Assembly (NCBI GenBank): GCA_934320555.1
Contig: CAKRFH010000001.1
Location: 80,695 to 144,694 of the forward strand
DNA: 64,000 nt
Source: Roseburia sp934320555
Lineage (GTDB): Bacteria; Bacillota; Clostridia; Lachnospirales; Lachnospiraceae
Direction of reading: 5' to 3'
The notes beneath the pieces were generated by a model. The model saw only the letters and a list, made by a program, of their open reading frames with translations, was not told the DNA's origin and did no database searches. Positions 1 through 8,332 of this stretch are shown here, one piece after another (within the stretch, counting starts at the first letter, position 1; every line of letters begins with the position of its first letter). The translations under genes were made by a program, and so were the position numbers.

Positions 1-44
1 TGCGTCATGGCATCGAACGCTGTGAGCGTGTTCGCTTCTTCCAT
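1..44 (-). CDS. N-terminal fragment of an unidentified minus-strand gene
   Basis: The reverse strand starts with ATG at 44 and reads M-E-E-A-N-T-L-T-A-F-D-A-M-T before leaving the window. An AAGGA ribosome binding site lies 5 nt upstream. Only 14 residues are visible, so no function can be given. It is divergent from the small ORF at 133-285. Confidence 0.45.
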   Translation of the reverse strand, partial: MEEANTLTAFDAMT

Positions 45-132
45 AAAGTTCCTTTTTCTTTTATCATATGTGGCAGAATTGTGGTTCATGACATATGTTG
101 TAATAAGATAGCAGGAAAGGCATGGAAAGCAG

Positions 133-285
133 ATGCTAGTGATAGAAGGAAACAGCGTCTATGAAATAGATGAGGAATGTCTGAAAAGGAGAAAAGTGCC
201 CAAAGAGTGTGAGGTCTACGAAAAACTGGTTAAAAAACGGGAAAAGAGTAAAGACGGACGGGCAACGGAAAAGCAGAAGCCGTGA
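133..285 (+). CDS. Small 50-residue charged protein, function unknown
   Basis: An ATG at 133 opens a 50-codon frame beginning MLVIEGNSVYEIDEECLKRR. It ends with a very basic tail (KKREKSKDGRATEKQKP). A purine-rich stretch (GGAAAG) upstream can serve as ribosome binding site, and a strong bidirectional terminator follows at 314-348, as expected for a real transcription unit. The wording resembles short conserved hypothetical proteins of Lachnospiraceae; this is from memory, not a search. There is no membrane segment and no Cys pair, so no biochemical role can be assigned. Confidence 0.6.
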   Translation: MLVIEGNSVYEIDEECLKRRKVPKECEVYEKLVKKREKSKDGRATEKQKP

Positions 286-313
286 GCTCCCTCCCGGAAA
301 ATGAAAAGATGTA

Positions 314-348
314 TACAAAAAAGAGCGGTATCCCCGCTCTTTTTTGTA
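314..348. terminator. Bidirectional intrinsic terminator
   Basis: Perfect arms 314-328 and 334-348 (TACAAAAAAGAGCGG and its complement) enclose a 5-nt loop. A-runs and T-runs on both sides let it stop the plus-strand small ORF and the minus-strand Cys-rich gene that converge on it. Confidence 0.9.
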
Positions 349-366
349 TGGACGGACCGATTGGGC

Positions 367-597
367 TTAGCAGAAGCCTCCTCCGTTTCCACATCCACCG
401 CCGCATCCGCCACAGCAGAGCAGTAAGAGGATGATCCACAGGCAGTCATTTCCGCTGCCACATCCGTTGTTCCCGTTTAAGAATCCGCCATTGTTTCCGC
501 AGCAGCAGCTTAAAAGAAGAATGATCCAGAGAATAGAGCTGCATCCTCCCTCATTGCATCCGCATCCGCCACAGTTTGTTGCTGCCAAATCACTCAT
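367..597 (-). CDS. Cys/Gly-rich small protein (chorion class HCB-like)
   Basis: This 76-residue protein has 14 cysteines and many glycines and asparagines. It has two near-identical modules: a Cys/Gly/Asn-rich segment followed by a hydrophobic LWIILLL strip, at residues 23-29 and 53-59, each followed by a Cys cluster. A strong GGAGG lies 8 nt before the ATG. Genes like this in Lachnospiraceae are often annotated 'chorion class high-cysteine HCB protein', a name borrowed from insect eggshell proteins and not a function. The hydrophobic strip next to Gly-rich sequence also recalls the small spore protein family YjcZ. A role as a spore-coat or membrane-associated cross-linked protein is inference. 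It is transcribed alone, divergently from the citrate synthase operon. Confidence 0.75.
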   Translation of the reverse strand: MSDLAATNCGGCGCNEGGCSSILWIILLLSCCCGNNGGFLNGNNGCGSGNDCLWIILLLLCCGGCGGGCGNGGGFC

Positions 598-704
598 AAG
601 AAAGCCTCCAAATAAAGATTACACTGTATTGTATGAAGGAGGCGTGAATGTGTTACAAAAATATAATATAACTGCTAATTATAAAAAATATAAAATATAA
701 TTCT

Positions 705-733
705 TTGACAAAGTGTAGTGATAATGTTTAAAT
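705..733 (+). promoter_or_regulatory. Probable sigma-A promoter of the citrate synthase operon
   Basis: A consensus TTGACA at 705-710 is followed after 17 nt by TTAAAT at 728-733 (4 of 6 matches to TATAAT). An exact TATAAT also occurs at 744-749 but lacks a good -35 at the right distance. Which -10 is used is uncertain. In either case RNA polymerase would overlap or abut the palindrome at 745-762. Confidence 0.55.
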
Positions 734-744
734 ATAGAAAACGT

Positions 745-762
745 ATAATTGTATACAATTAT
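745..762. promoter_or_regulatory. Perfect 18-bp palindromic operator, likely for the GntR regulator
   Basis: ATAATTGTATACAATTAT is an exact palindrome. Its core TTGTATACAA fits the established FadR-subfamily GntR operator pattern (GTnnAC-like centre). It lies about 60 bp upstream of the first gene of an operon that encodes a FadR-type GntR protein as its second gene, so autoregulation is the natural inference. Confidence 0.7.
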
Positions 763-822
763 GCATGGATAATGATGTAAACATCCGTTTTGGGTGAACC
801 AATAAGACAATGGAGGAGCTAT

Positions 823-2214
823 ATGAGAGACGTTGTAATGAACCAGAAGACCAATTTACTCCAGCTGGAAGAGCATTTCTACCAGCTTGTAGATGTACCG
901 GAACCGAATGTATTTCACAATCTTTTTCCTTATGATGAGATTCCAAAGATTGCATTCAATGACCGAATTGTACCGCATAATATGCCGGAAAATATCTGGA
1001 TCACAGATACAACGTTCCGAGACGGCCAGCAGTCTAGGGCACCGTACACCACCGACCAGATTGTTACGATTTATGATTATCTCCATAAATTAGGCGGTCC
1101 AAAGGGATTGATCCGTCAGAGTGAATTCTTTCTCTACAGCAAGAAAGACAGGGATGCTGTATACAAGTGCTTAGAGCGCGGTTACAAGTTTCCGGAAGTT
1201 ACAAGCTGGATCCGTGCAAGCAAGCAGGATTTCCAGTTAGTCAAAGACATCGGTCTGCGTGAGACGGGTATTCTCGTCAGCTGCTCTGATTACCATATTT
1301 TCTATAAAATGAAGATGACAAGACGGGAGGTTATGAACCTGTACTTAAGTGTGATCCGGGACTGCCTTGAGACTGGTATCAGCCCAAGGTGCCACCTGGA
1401 AGATATCACCAGATCCGATATTTACGGTTTCGTCATTCCGTTCTGTGTAGAGCTGATGAAGCTGATGGATGAGTATAAGATTCCGATCAAGATCCGTGCC
1501 TGTGATACGATGGGCTACGGGGTGAACTTCCCGGGTGCCGTAATCCCGCGAAGCGTTCCTGGTATTATTTACGGACTTACCACACATGCCGGTGTGCCGT
1601 CCGAACTGATCGAGTGGCATGGGCACAATGACTTCTACAAGGCAGTCAACAACTCCACAACTGCATGGCTTTACGGAGCGAGCGGTGTCAACTGTTCCCT
1701 GTTTGGTATCGGGGAGCGTACCGGAAATACCCCTCTTGAGGCAATGGTATTCGAGTATGCACAGTTAAAGGGAACGTTAGACGGAATGGACACAACCGTC
1801 ATCACAGAGCTTGCCGAATATTTCGAAAAAGAGCTCGGTTATGTACAGCCTAGCAGAACACCGTTTGTCGGAAGCAACTTCAATGTCACAAGGGCTGGAA
1901 TTCACGCGGACGGACTTTTGAAAAATGAGGAAATTTACAATATTTTTGATACCGGAAAGTTTTTAAACAGACCACCGCTTGTGTCTGTTTCCAACACATC
2001 CGGACTCGCAGGCATTGCCCTGTGGATCAATTCTTATTACCACCTGCCGAAGGAAAAAGGAGTTGATAAGACCTCCGATCTGGTCAAGATGGTAAAAGTA
2101 TGGGTTGACAAACAGTATGAAGAGGGACGTGTGACCGTCCTGACAGATAACGAGCTCGTGGCAGAGATCAACCGCTGCTGCAAAGAGCTGAATATTGACA
2201 CATTAGAGAGGTAA
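823..2214 (+). CDS. Probable (Re)-citrate synthase (isopropylmalate/homocitrate synthase family)
   Basis: This 463-residue DRE-TIM metallolyase would condense acetyl-CoA with a 2-oxo acid. The metal/substrate motif TTFRDGQQ is near residue 65 and the HGHND metal ligands are near residue 265, followed by GERTGNTPLEAM. The ATG at 823 is chosen because GGAGG lies 7 nt upstream; the open frame extends to a TTG at 790 without such a site. The family contains LeuA, homocitrate synthase and the Re-face citrate synthase known from Clostridium kluyveri. The length is below typical LeuA (about 510), leaving little room for the leucine-sensing domain. Co-transcription with NADP-isocitrate dehydrogenase, and no leuBCD nearby, favour citrate synthase over leucine synthesis. 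The product assignment is inference. Confidence 0.75.
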   Translation: MRDVVMNQKTNLLQLEEHFYQLVDVPEPNVFHNLFPYDEIPKIAFNDRIVPHNMPENIWITDTTFRDGQQSRAPYTTDQIVTIYDYLHKLGGPKGLIRQSEFFLYSKKDRDAVYKCLERGYKFPEVTSWIRASKQDFQLVKDIGLRETGILVSCSDYHIFYKMKMTRREVMNLYLSVIRDCLETGISPRCHLEDITRSDIYGFVIPFCVELMKLMDEYKIPIKIRACDTMGYGVNFPGAVIPRSVPGIIYGLTTHAGVPSELIEWHGHNDFYKAVNNSTTAWLYGASGVNCSLFGIGERTGNTPLEAMVFEYAQLKGTLDGMDTTVITELAEYFEKELGYVQPSRTPFVGSNFNVTRAGIHADGLLKNEEIYNIFDTGKFLNRPPLVSVSNTSGLAGIALWINSYYHLPKEKGVDKTSDLVKMVKVWVDKQYEEGRVTVLTDNELVAEINRCCKELNIDTLER

Positions 2215-2216
2215 TC

Positions 2217-2876
2217 ATGGGGGAAGATAATTATTCTTTAGGTTCGCGGGTATTTCATATGATCCGGGAAAATATTTTATCCGGAAAATATAAAAAGGAC
2301 GAGGAATTAAAGGAAAAGACAATCGGCGAGGAACTCGGTGTGAGCCGGACACCCGTCCGGGAGGCACTGCGACAGCTGGAATTAGAAGGGCTTGTCACGA
2401 TCATTCCAAACAAAGGGGCTTATGTGGTAGGAATCTCCCAGAAGGATATAAAAGACATTTATGAGATTCGATGCCGCCTGGAGGGTTTATGCGCCAGATG
2501 GGCAGCAAAGAATATCACCCCGGAACAGTTAGATGAGCTTGAGGAGAATATTTTCCTGTCTGATTTCCATGCCGGAAAAGGGAACGCGGAACAGCTGGTG
2601 GAGTTAGACAATAAGTTCCATGAGGTCTTATACACCGCGAGCAACAGCAGGGAATTAAGGCATGTATTATCTGATTTCCATCATTATGCACAGCGCGTGA
2701 GAAGAATCACACTTGCAGACGGGCACCGCGCTGTAGATTCCAATGAGGAACACCGGAAAATTGTGGAGGCACTCAAACAGCATGATGCAGATCTTGCGGA
2801 AAAGCTTGCAAATCAGCACATTATGAGTACAATTGAAAACATGGACCGTTATGGATGGGACAATTTATTAAAATAG
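2217..2876 (+). CDS. GntR-family regulator, FadR subfamily
   Basis: This 219-residue protein has an N-terminal winged helix (residues about 10-75, with the diagnostic recognition segment SRTPVREALRQLELEGLV). The all-helical C-terminal FCD ligand domain contains spaced His residues typical of a metal/carboxylate pocket. It starts 2 nt after the citrate synthase stop and is followed by icd, so it sits inside the operon it probably controls through the palindrome at 745-762. FadR-type regulators commonly bind carboxylates. Citrate, isocitrate or 2-oxoglutarate is a plausible ligand here, but that is inference. Confidence 0.85.
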   Translation: MGEDNYSLGSRVFHMIRENILSGKYKKDEELKEKTIGEELGVSRTPVREALRQLELEGLVTIIPNKGAYVVGISQKDIKDIYEIRCRLEGLCARWAAKNITPEQLDELEENIFLSDFHAGKGNAEQLVELDNKFHEVLYTASNSRELRHVLSDFHHYAQRVRRITLADGHRAVDSNEEHRKIVEALKQHDADLAEKLANQHIMSTIENMDRYGWDNLLK

Positions 2877-2914
2877 AGCATCAAATTATCATGCAGACAG
2901 AAAGGAAAACGCAC

Positions 2915-4123
2915 ATGGAAAAAATTAAAATGACAACGCCATTAGTTGAGATGGACGGAGACGAAATGACCAGAATCCTCTGGAAGATCATTAAAGACGA
3001 ACTGCTGACACCTTTTATTGATTTAAAGACAGATTATTATGACCTTGGTCTTGAATACCGGAATGCCACAAACGATCAGGTTACCGTTGATTCTGCCAAT
3101 GCCACCAAAAAATATGGTGTTGCCGTAAAATGTGCCACCATCACACCGAATGCAGCACGTATGAAGGAATATGACTTGAAAGAGATGTGGAAAAGTCCGA
3201 ACGGAACCATCCGTGCCATCTTAGACGGAACCGTATTCCGTGCGCCGATCGTGGTAAAAGGGATCGAACCATGTGTGAAAAACTGGAAGAAACCGATCAC
3301 GATCGCAAGACATGCATACGGAGATGTCTACAAGGCATCCGAGATGAAGATTCCGGGACCTGGAAAATGTGAACTTGTCTACACCGCAGAGGACGGAACC
3401 GAGACAAGGGAACTGATCCACAACTTTACCGGAGCAGGTGTTGTGCAGGGACAGCACAATCTGTGTGGTTCAATTGAGAGCTTTGCAAGAAGCTGCTTTA
3501 ACTATGCGTTAGATACGAAGCAGGATCTCTGGTTTGCAACCAAGGATACTATCTCCAAGAAGTATGACCATACTTTTAAAGATATTTTCCAGGAGATTTT
3601 TGATGCAGAATACAAAGACAGATTCGATGCAGCCGGTATTACTTATTTTTATACTTTAATCGATGATGCCGTTGCCCGCGTCATGAAGTCTGAGGGTGGT
3701 TATATCTGGGCATGCAAGAACTACGACGGCGATGTCATGAGTGATATGGTATCGAGTGCATTTGGTTCCCTTGCCATGATGACTTCTGTACTGGTATCTC
3801 CGGACGGTTACTATGAGTACGAGGCAGCACACGGAACCGTACAGCGCCATTATTACAAACACCTGAAAGGAGAGGAGACATCCACGAACTCCGTTGCCAC
3901 TATTTTTGCATGGACAGGTGCGCTCCGCAAGCGTGGAGAACTCGATGGAAACCAGGAATTACAGGATTTTGCAGATAAATTAGAAAAAGCTTGTATTCAG
4001 ACCATAGAGAGTGGTAAAATGACAAAAGACCTCGCGCTTATTACCACGTTAGAGAATCCGACCGTGTTAAACAGTGAGGACTTTATCAAAGCGATCCGCA
4101 CTACATTAGAAGGAATGTTATAA
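2915..4123 (+). CDS. icd: NADP-dependent isocitrate dehydrogenase
   Basis: This 402-residue enzyme decarboxylates isocitrate to 2-oxoglutarate with NADP. The N-terminus (TPLVEMDGDEMTRILWK) and the isocitrate-binding SPNGTIRAILDGTVFR segment are those of the homodimeric, eukaryote-like class rather than the E. coli class. The metal-binding Asp cluster (YTLIDDAVARVMKSEGG) and the NADP loop (YEYEAAHGTV) are present. The ATG at 2915 is preferred because an AAAGGA site precedes it; in-frame codons further upstream overlap the regulator gene. With the upstream synthase and an aconitase elsewhere, it completes the oxidative branch from acetyl-CoA and oxaloacetate to 2-oxoglutarate for glutamate synthesis. 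Confidence 0.95.
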   Translation: MEKIKMTTPLVEMDGDEMTRILWKIIKDELLTPFIDLKTDYYDLGLEYRNATNDQVTVDSANATKKYGVAVKCATITPNAARMKEYDLKEMWKSPNGTIRAILDGTVFRAPIVVKGIEPCVKNWKKPITIARHAYGDVYKASEMKIPGPGKCELVYTAEDGTETRELIHNFTGAGVVQGQHNLCGSIESFARSCFNYALDTKQDLWFATKDTISKKYDHTFKDIFQEIFDAEYKDRFDAAGITYFYTLIDDAVARVMKSEGGYIWACKNYDGDVMSDMVSSAFGSLAMMTSVLVSPDGYYEYEAAHGTVQRHYYKHLKGEETSTNSVATIFAWTGALRKRGELDGNQELQDFADKLEKACIQTIESGKMTKDLALITTLENPTVLNSEDFIKAIRTTLEGML

Positions 4124-4125
4124 TT

Positions 4126-6063
4126 ATGATTTTATCCTGTCAGAATATCTCAAAGTCATTCGGGACTGACGAAATTTTAAACAATATCAATTTTCATATC
4201 GAAGAGAATGAAAAAGCAGCGGTTGTCGGCATCAATGGTGCCGGCAAATCTACGCTGCTTAAAATAATTATGAATCAGGAAACCCCGGATACCGGTGCTG
4301 TTGTGCTGGCAAAAGATAAGACGATCGGCTATCTGGCGCAGTATCAGGACATCTCCGGGCATAAGACAATCTATGAGGAAGTCTTAGATTCCAAGAAAGA
4401 CATCATGGAGATGGAGGAGAAGCTCCGCGCGATGGAAGCGGACATGAACCATTTTGAAGGGGACGCACTAGAGAAGCTCTTAGATTCCTATCACCGCCTG
4501 AACCATGAATTCGAACAGCTTGGAGGCTATGCTTACCGGAGTGAAGTGAGCGGTATTTTAAAGGGACTTGGTTTTTCAGAGGAGGATTTTTCACACCGGA
4601 TGAGTGAGCTTTCGGGAGGGCAGAAGACACGTGTCTCCCTCGGTAAGCTTCTTGTCACAAAGCCGGACGTGCTTCTCCTCGACGAGCCAACGAACCACTT
4701 AGATATCGAATCAATCCGCTGGTTAGAGGGCTTTCTGATGAACTATAAAGGGGCAGTGCTGATCGTGTCCCATGACCGTTATTTCTTAGACCGCGTTGTG
4801 ACAAAGGTGGTGGAGATTTTCCAGCACAAAGGTTATGTCTATCAGGGCAATTATACCGATTTTGCAAAGAAGAAAGCGGCTGTCCGAGCCGCGTTAATGA
4901 GGCAGTACTATAACCAGCAGCGGGAAATTAAGCATCAGGAGGAAGTCATCGCAAAGCTTAAGTCCTTCAACCGTGAAAAATCGATCAAGCGTGCCGAAAG
5001 CCGTGAAAAGATGCTGGATAAGATTGAACGGATTGAAAAACCAGTCGATGACAACACGGATATCCGCATCGTCTTAGAACCGAATGTTGTGAGCGGAAAT
5101 GATGTTCTGACTGTAGAGGGGCTTTCCAAGGCTTTTCCGCAACAGAAATTATTTTCTGACATTCATTTTGAGATTAAGCGCGGAGAGCGTGTCGCCTTAA
5201 TCGGCAATAATGGAACCGGAAAGACGACGATTTTGAAGATGATCAACGAACTGGTTGCCCCGGATGCCGGAACAATCACATTGGGAAGCAATGTACAGAT
5301 CGGCTATTATGATCAGGAACATCAGCAGCTCCATATGGAAAAAACGATTTTCGATGAGATTGCAGACGATTACCCGTCTTTAAATAATACGAAGGTCCGC
5401 AATGTGCTGGCGGCATTTCTGTTCACAGATGATGATGTCTATAAACGGATTGAGGACTTAAGCGGTGGGGAGCGTGGACGTGTCGCGCTTGCTAAGCTGA
5501 TGCTCTCGGATGCGAACTTCTTGATCTTAGACGAGCCAACCAACCATCTCGACATCACCTCTAAGGAGATTTTAGAGGACGCTTTAAAAAGCTATACCGG
5601 AACGGTACTTTTTGTATCGCATGACAGATATTTTATCAACCAGACTGCGACAAGAATTTTGGAGCTGACAGGGGAGACCGTTGTCAATTATATTGGAGAT
5701 TACGACTATTATCTCGAAAAGCATGACCAGATGGTGGCTCTCTATGTGAAGAACCGGGAGGATGCCGTACAGCCACAGAGTGCCGGTGTTGAAAACACTT
5801 CCGCACAGAAAGTGGACTGGCAGACACAGAAAGCAGAGCAGGCAAGAATCCGCAAGCTTGAAAATGCAAGGAATAAGGCAGAGGAACGTATCGCGGAGTT
5901 AGAGGAAAGCATCACTGCCATTGATGAGGAGTGTGCAAAGCCGGAGGTCGCGACGAATTCCGCCCGCCTTGGGGAGCTTGTATCACAGCAAAATGCCTAC
6001 CGTCAGGAGTTAGCGGAACAGTATGACATCTGGGAAGAACTTTCACTCGAATTAGATAGTTAA
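4126..6063 (+). CDS. ABC-F family ATPase (YdiF/Uup-like)
   Basis: This 645-residue protein has two ABC cassettes and no membrane segments. Walker A motifs are GINGAGKST (near 36) and GNNGTGKTT (near 363), signatures are LSGGQ and LSGGE, and Walker B segments end in DEPTNHLD. The linker between cassettes is charged and helical, and the C-terminus (from about 560) is a Lys/Glu-rich coiled coil. ABC-F proteins act on ribosomes; subgroups either rescue stalled ribosomes or protect them from antibiotics. The coiled-coil tail fits the housekeeping Uup/YdiF type better than resistance types. It begins only 2 nt after icd and may be translated from icd readthrough. Confidence 0.9.
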   Translation: MILSCQNISKSFGTDEILNNINFHIEENEKAAVVGINGAGKSTLLKIIMNQETPDTGAVVLAKDKTIGYLAQYQDISGHKTIYEEVLDSKKDIMEMEEKLRAMEADMNHFEGDALEKLLDSYHRLNHEFEQLGGYAYRSEVSGILKGLGFSEEDFSHRMSELSGGQKTRVSLGKLLVTKPDVLLLDEPTNHLDIESIRWLEGFLMNYKGAVLIVSHDRYFLDRVVTKVVEIFQHKGYVYQGNYTDFAKKKAAVRAALMRQYYNQQREIKHQEEVIAKLKSFNREKSIKRAESREKMLDKIERIEKPVDDNTDIRIVLEPNVVSGNDVLTVEGLSKAFPQQKLFSDIHFEIKRGERVALIGNNGTGKTTILKMINELVAPDAGTITLGSNVQIGYYDQEHQQLHMEKTIFDEIADDYPSLNNTKVRNVLAAFLFTDDDVYKRIEDLSGGERGRVALAKLMLSDANFLILDEPTNHLDITSKEILEDALKSYTGTVLFVSHDRYFINQTATRILELTGETVVNYIGDYDYYLEKHDQMVALYVKNREDAVQPQSAGVENTSAQKVDWQTQKAEQARIRKLENARNKAEERIAELEESITAIDEECAKPEVATNSARLGELVSQQNAYRQELAEQYDIWEELSLELDS

Positions 6064-6075
6064 ATCTTTCACACA

Positions 6076-6104
6076 TTGACAGATACTTTTAAACTATTTA
6101 TAAT
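6076..6104 (+). promoter_or_regulatory. Consensus sigma-A promoter for rex
   Basis: TTGACA at 6076-6081, a 17-nt spacer and TATAAT at 6099-6104 form a perfect consensus promoter. It lies about 36 nt upstream of the rex start and separates rex from the preceding operon. Confidence 0.9.
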
Positions 6105-6139
6105 AGGGACAAGTGAAAGGCTTCGGGAGGAAGAATAAA

Positions 6140-6784
6140 ATGCAGGAAAAAGGGATATCACAGGCGGTTATCCGCCGTATGCCCAGATATTACAGATATT
6201 TAGGAGAATTATTAGATGATGGAGTAGAACGTATCTCTTCGAACGATCTGAGCAAGCGCATGAAAGTCACCGCTTCCCAGATCCGTCAGGATCTGAATAA
6301 TTTCGGTGGATTTGGACAGCAGGGATACGGATACAATGTAAAGTTTTTATATGAAGAAATTGGCAAGATATTAGGACTGAATCAGCAGCATAATATTATT
6401 GTGATCGGTGCCGGAAATCTCGGCCAGGCACTTGCTAATTATGTAAAGTTTGAGAAGCTTGGCTTCGTGATCACCGCGCTGTTCGATGTCAATCCGGCGT
6501 TAGAGGGTGTGACGGTGCGTGGGATCAAGATCCATATGCTAGATGAGCTGGAACAATATTGCCATACCCATGTGGTAGATATTGCAGCACTCACCATGCC
6601 GAAGGAGAAGGCAGATGCGATTGCAAACCGTCTGGTAGACCTTGGCATTCATGCGATCTGGAATTTTGCACATGTAGACTTGAATCTGATCGACAAGAAT
6701 GTCGTTGTTGAGAATGTCCATCTGTCAGACAGCCTGATGCAGCTGTCCTTTAACATTGTCAAAAACCAAAAAACAGATGCTTAA
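6140..6784 (+). CDS. rex: Redox-sensing transcriptional repressor Rex
   Basis: This 214-residue protein senses the NADH/NAD+ ratio and represses fermentation and anaerobic energy genes when NADH is low. The N-terminal winged helix (residues about 1-80) contains the family segment SSNDLSKRMKVTASQIRQDL and FGGFGQQGYGYNV. A Rossmann fold follows (VIGAGNLGQALANY near 95, GxGxxG type). The ATG at 6140 is chosen because GGGAGG lies 9 nt upstream, whereas the GTG at 6113 has none. It is driven by its own consensus promoter and followed 13 nt later by nnr, a gene that repairs damaged NAD(P)H, which fits a shared NADH theme. Confidence 0.95.
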   Translation: MQEKGISQAVIRRMPRYYRYLGELLDDGVERISSNDLSKRMKVTASQIRQDLNNFGGFGQQGYGYNVKFLYEEIGKILGLNQQHNIIVIGAGNLGQALANYVKFEKLGFVITALFDVNPALEGVTVRGIKIHMLDELEQYCHTHVVDIAALTMPKEKADAIANRLVDLGIHAIWNFAHVDLNLIDKNVVVENVHLSDSLMQLSFNIVKNQKTDA

Positions 6785-6797
6785 GAGATAGGAAACG

Positions 6798-8306
6798 ATG
6801 AAATATCTGGTAACCGGTTCGGAAATGAAACAATATGATACAAATACCATAGAAAAGTACGGGATGCCTTCCCTTGTTCTGATGGAACGCGCTGCGCTGG
6901 CGGTTGCAGCGGAATTGGAGAAGCTTCCACTGTATGACGATGCGGTTCTTGTCGTCTGTGGTACTGGAAATAACGGTGCAGACGGTCTGGCAGTTGCCAG
7001 ACTGCTTTTTTTAGCTGGACGGAATGTGGAGATTGTACTGGTCGGAAACCGGGACAAAATGACGCCCCAGTGCAGAAAACAGTTGGAAATCGTACAGGCG
7101 TATGGACTTTCGGTTTCAGACCATATAGAAAAGGCTGTCCGTTTTTCGGCTGTAGTGGATGCAGTATTTGGTGTCGGGCTGTCAAGGATGGTAGAGGGAT
7201 GTTATGCAGAACTTCTTTCGGAGATGAACAGTCTTTGCGGCACCAAGGTTGCGGTAGATATGCCATCCGGGATCTCCTCGGATACCGGGGCAGTGCTCGG
7301 CACTGCATTCCGTGCAGATATTACAGTTACTTTTGGCTTTGAGAAGCGTGGCTTACATCTGTGGCCTGGCAATACGTACAGTGGCAGAGTGCTGTGTGCC
7401 TCCATCGGCATTACACCAGAGAGCTTCTGTGGCAGGATGCCACAGACCATGGCACTTGAGGATTATGATCTGCCGCTTTTACTGCCTGGGAGACCTTCGC
7501 ACTCAAATAAGGGGACCTATGGCAGTGTGCTCCTGATCGCGGGATGCCGTCAGATGGCTGGCGCTGCCATTTTGAGTGCGAAGGCAGCTTATACAGCTGG
7601 CTGCGGACTTGTGAAGGTCTATACAGCAGAAGAGAACCGCACCTCGATCTATGCCGGAATTCCGGAAGCTGTACTTGGGACATATACGGAACAGGATTAT
7701 GATCCAAACGACCTGAGACAGTCGATAGAATGGGCAGATGCTGTTGTCTGTGGTCCGGGGCTTGGACAGAGCCATACAGCTGCGCGTATCGTGCAGGATG
7801 TCCTCCGCTATACGAAGGGACCGCTGCTTCTCGATGCAGATGCTTTGAATCTGGTTGCTGCGGACAGGGAGCTTCTTTCCCATATCCCGGAACAGACGAT
7901 CGTGACACCACATCTCGGTGAGATGAGCCGATTGACCGGAAAGCCGGTTTCAGCGATCCAGATGGAGCTTTTGGCATCGGCGGAGGCGCTGGCAGGAGAA
8001 TGTCATCTCATCTGTGTGCTTAAGGATGAACGGACGGTTGTTGCAGGGGCAGATGGAACATGTTACCTGAATCTCAGTGGAAACCAGGGCATGGCTACAG
8101 CCGGAAGCGGAGATGTGCTGTCCGGGATCATCGCCTCGCTGCTTGCACAGGGGATGGATCCACGTACGGCGGCTGCCTGTGGCGTTTTTCTGCACGGACG
8201 TGCAGGCGACACCATTCGCGGTGAGACAGGTGACCGTTCCATGATGGCATCGGATCTGATCCGTGGACTGAGGAAATATCTTGCAGGTCAGATATTGCAA
8301 CAGTGA
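6798..8306 (+). CDS. nnr: Bifunctional NAD(P)H-hydrate epimerase/dehydratase
   Basis: This 502-residue fusion repairs hydrated NADH and NADPH. The N-terminal YjeF_N epimerase (residues about 1-210) contains GTGNNGADGLAVAR and VDMPSGISSDTG. The C-terminal ribokinase-like dehydratase (about 225-500) contains a THKGxYG-like SNKGTYGSVLLIAG, the acidic catalytic region DADALN, and NQGMATAGSGDVLSGIIASL. The fused form is the usual bacterial arrangement. Its stop codon overlaps the open frame leading into alr. Confidence 0.95.
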   Translation: MKYLVTGSEMKQYDTNTIEKYGMPSLVLMERAALAVAAELEKLPLYDDAVLVVCGTGNNGADGLAVARLLFLAGRNVEIVLVGNRDKMTPQCRKQLEIVQAYGLSVSDHIEKAVRFSAVVDAVFGVGLSRMVEGCYAELLSEMNSLCGTKVAVDMPSGISSDTGAVLGTAFRADITVTFGFEKRGLHLWPGNTYSGRVLCASIGITPESFCGRMPQTMALEDYDLPLLLPGRPSHSNKGTYGSVLLIAGCRQMAGAAILSAKAAYTAGCGLVKVYTAEENRTSIYAGIPEAVLGTYTEQDYDPNDLRQSIEWADAVVCGPGLGQSHTAARIVQDVLRYTKGPLLLDADALNLVAADRELLSHIPEQTIVTPHLGEMSRLTGKPVSAIQMELLASAEALAGECHLICVLKDERTVVAGADGTCYLNLSGNQGMATAGSGDVLSGIIASLLAQGMDPRTAAACGVFLHGRAGDTIRGETGDRSMMASDLIRGLRKYLAGQILQQ

Positions 8307-8332
8307 TTGATAGAGAAAGGGTTGGAACAGGA

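Noticed and set aside
367..700. Plus-strand frame opposite the Cys-rich gene
   Set aside because: It is the antisense reading of a Gly/Cys repeat, with His/Pro-rich composition and no ribosome binding site.
823..2214. Reading the first large gene as 2-isopropylmalate synthase (leuA)
   Set aside because: The family matches, but there is little room for the leucine-sensing domain, no leuBCD follow, and icd is in the same operon.
4126..6063. Antibiotic-resistance ABC-F protein
   Set aside because: The long C-terminal coiled coil and the housekeeping context fit Uup/YdiF-type proteins better; no resistance-specific interdomain arm could be recognised.
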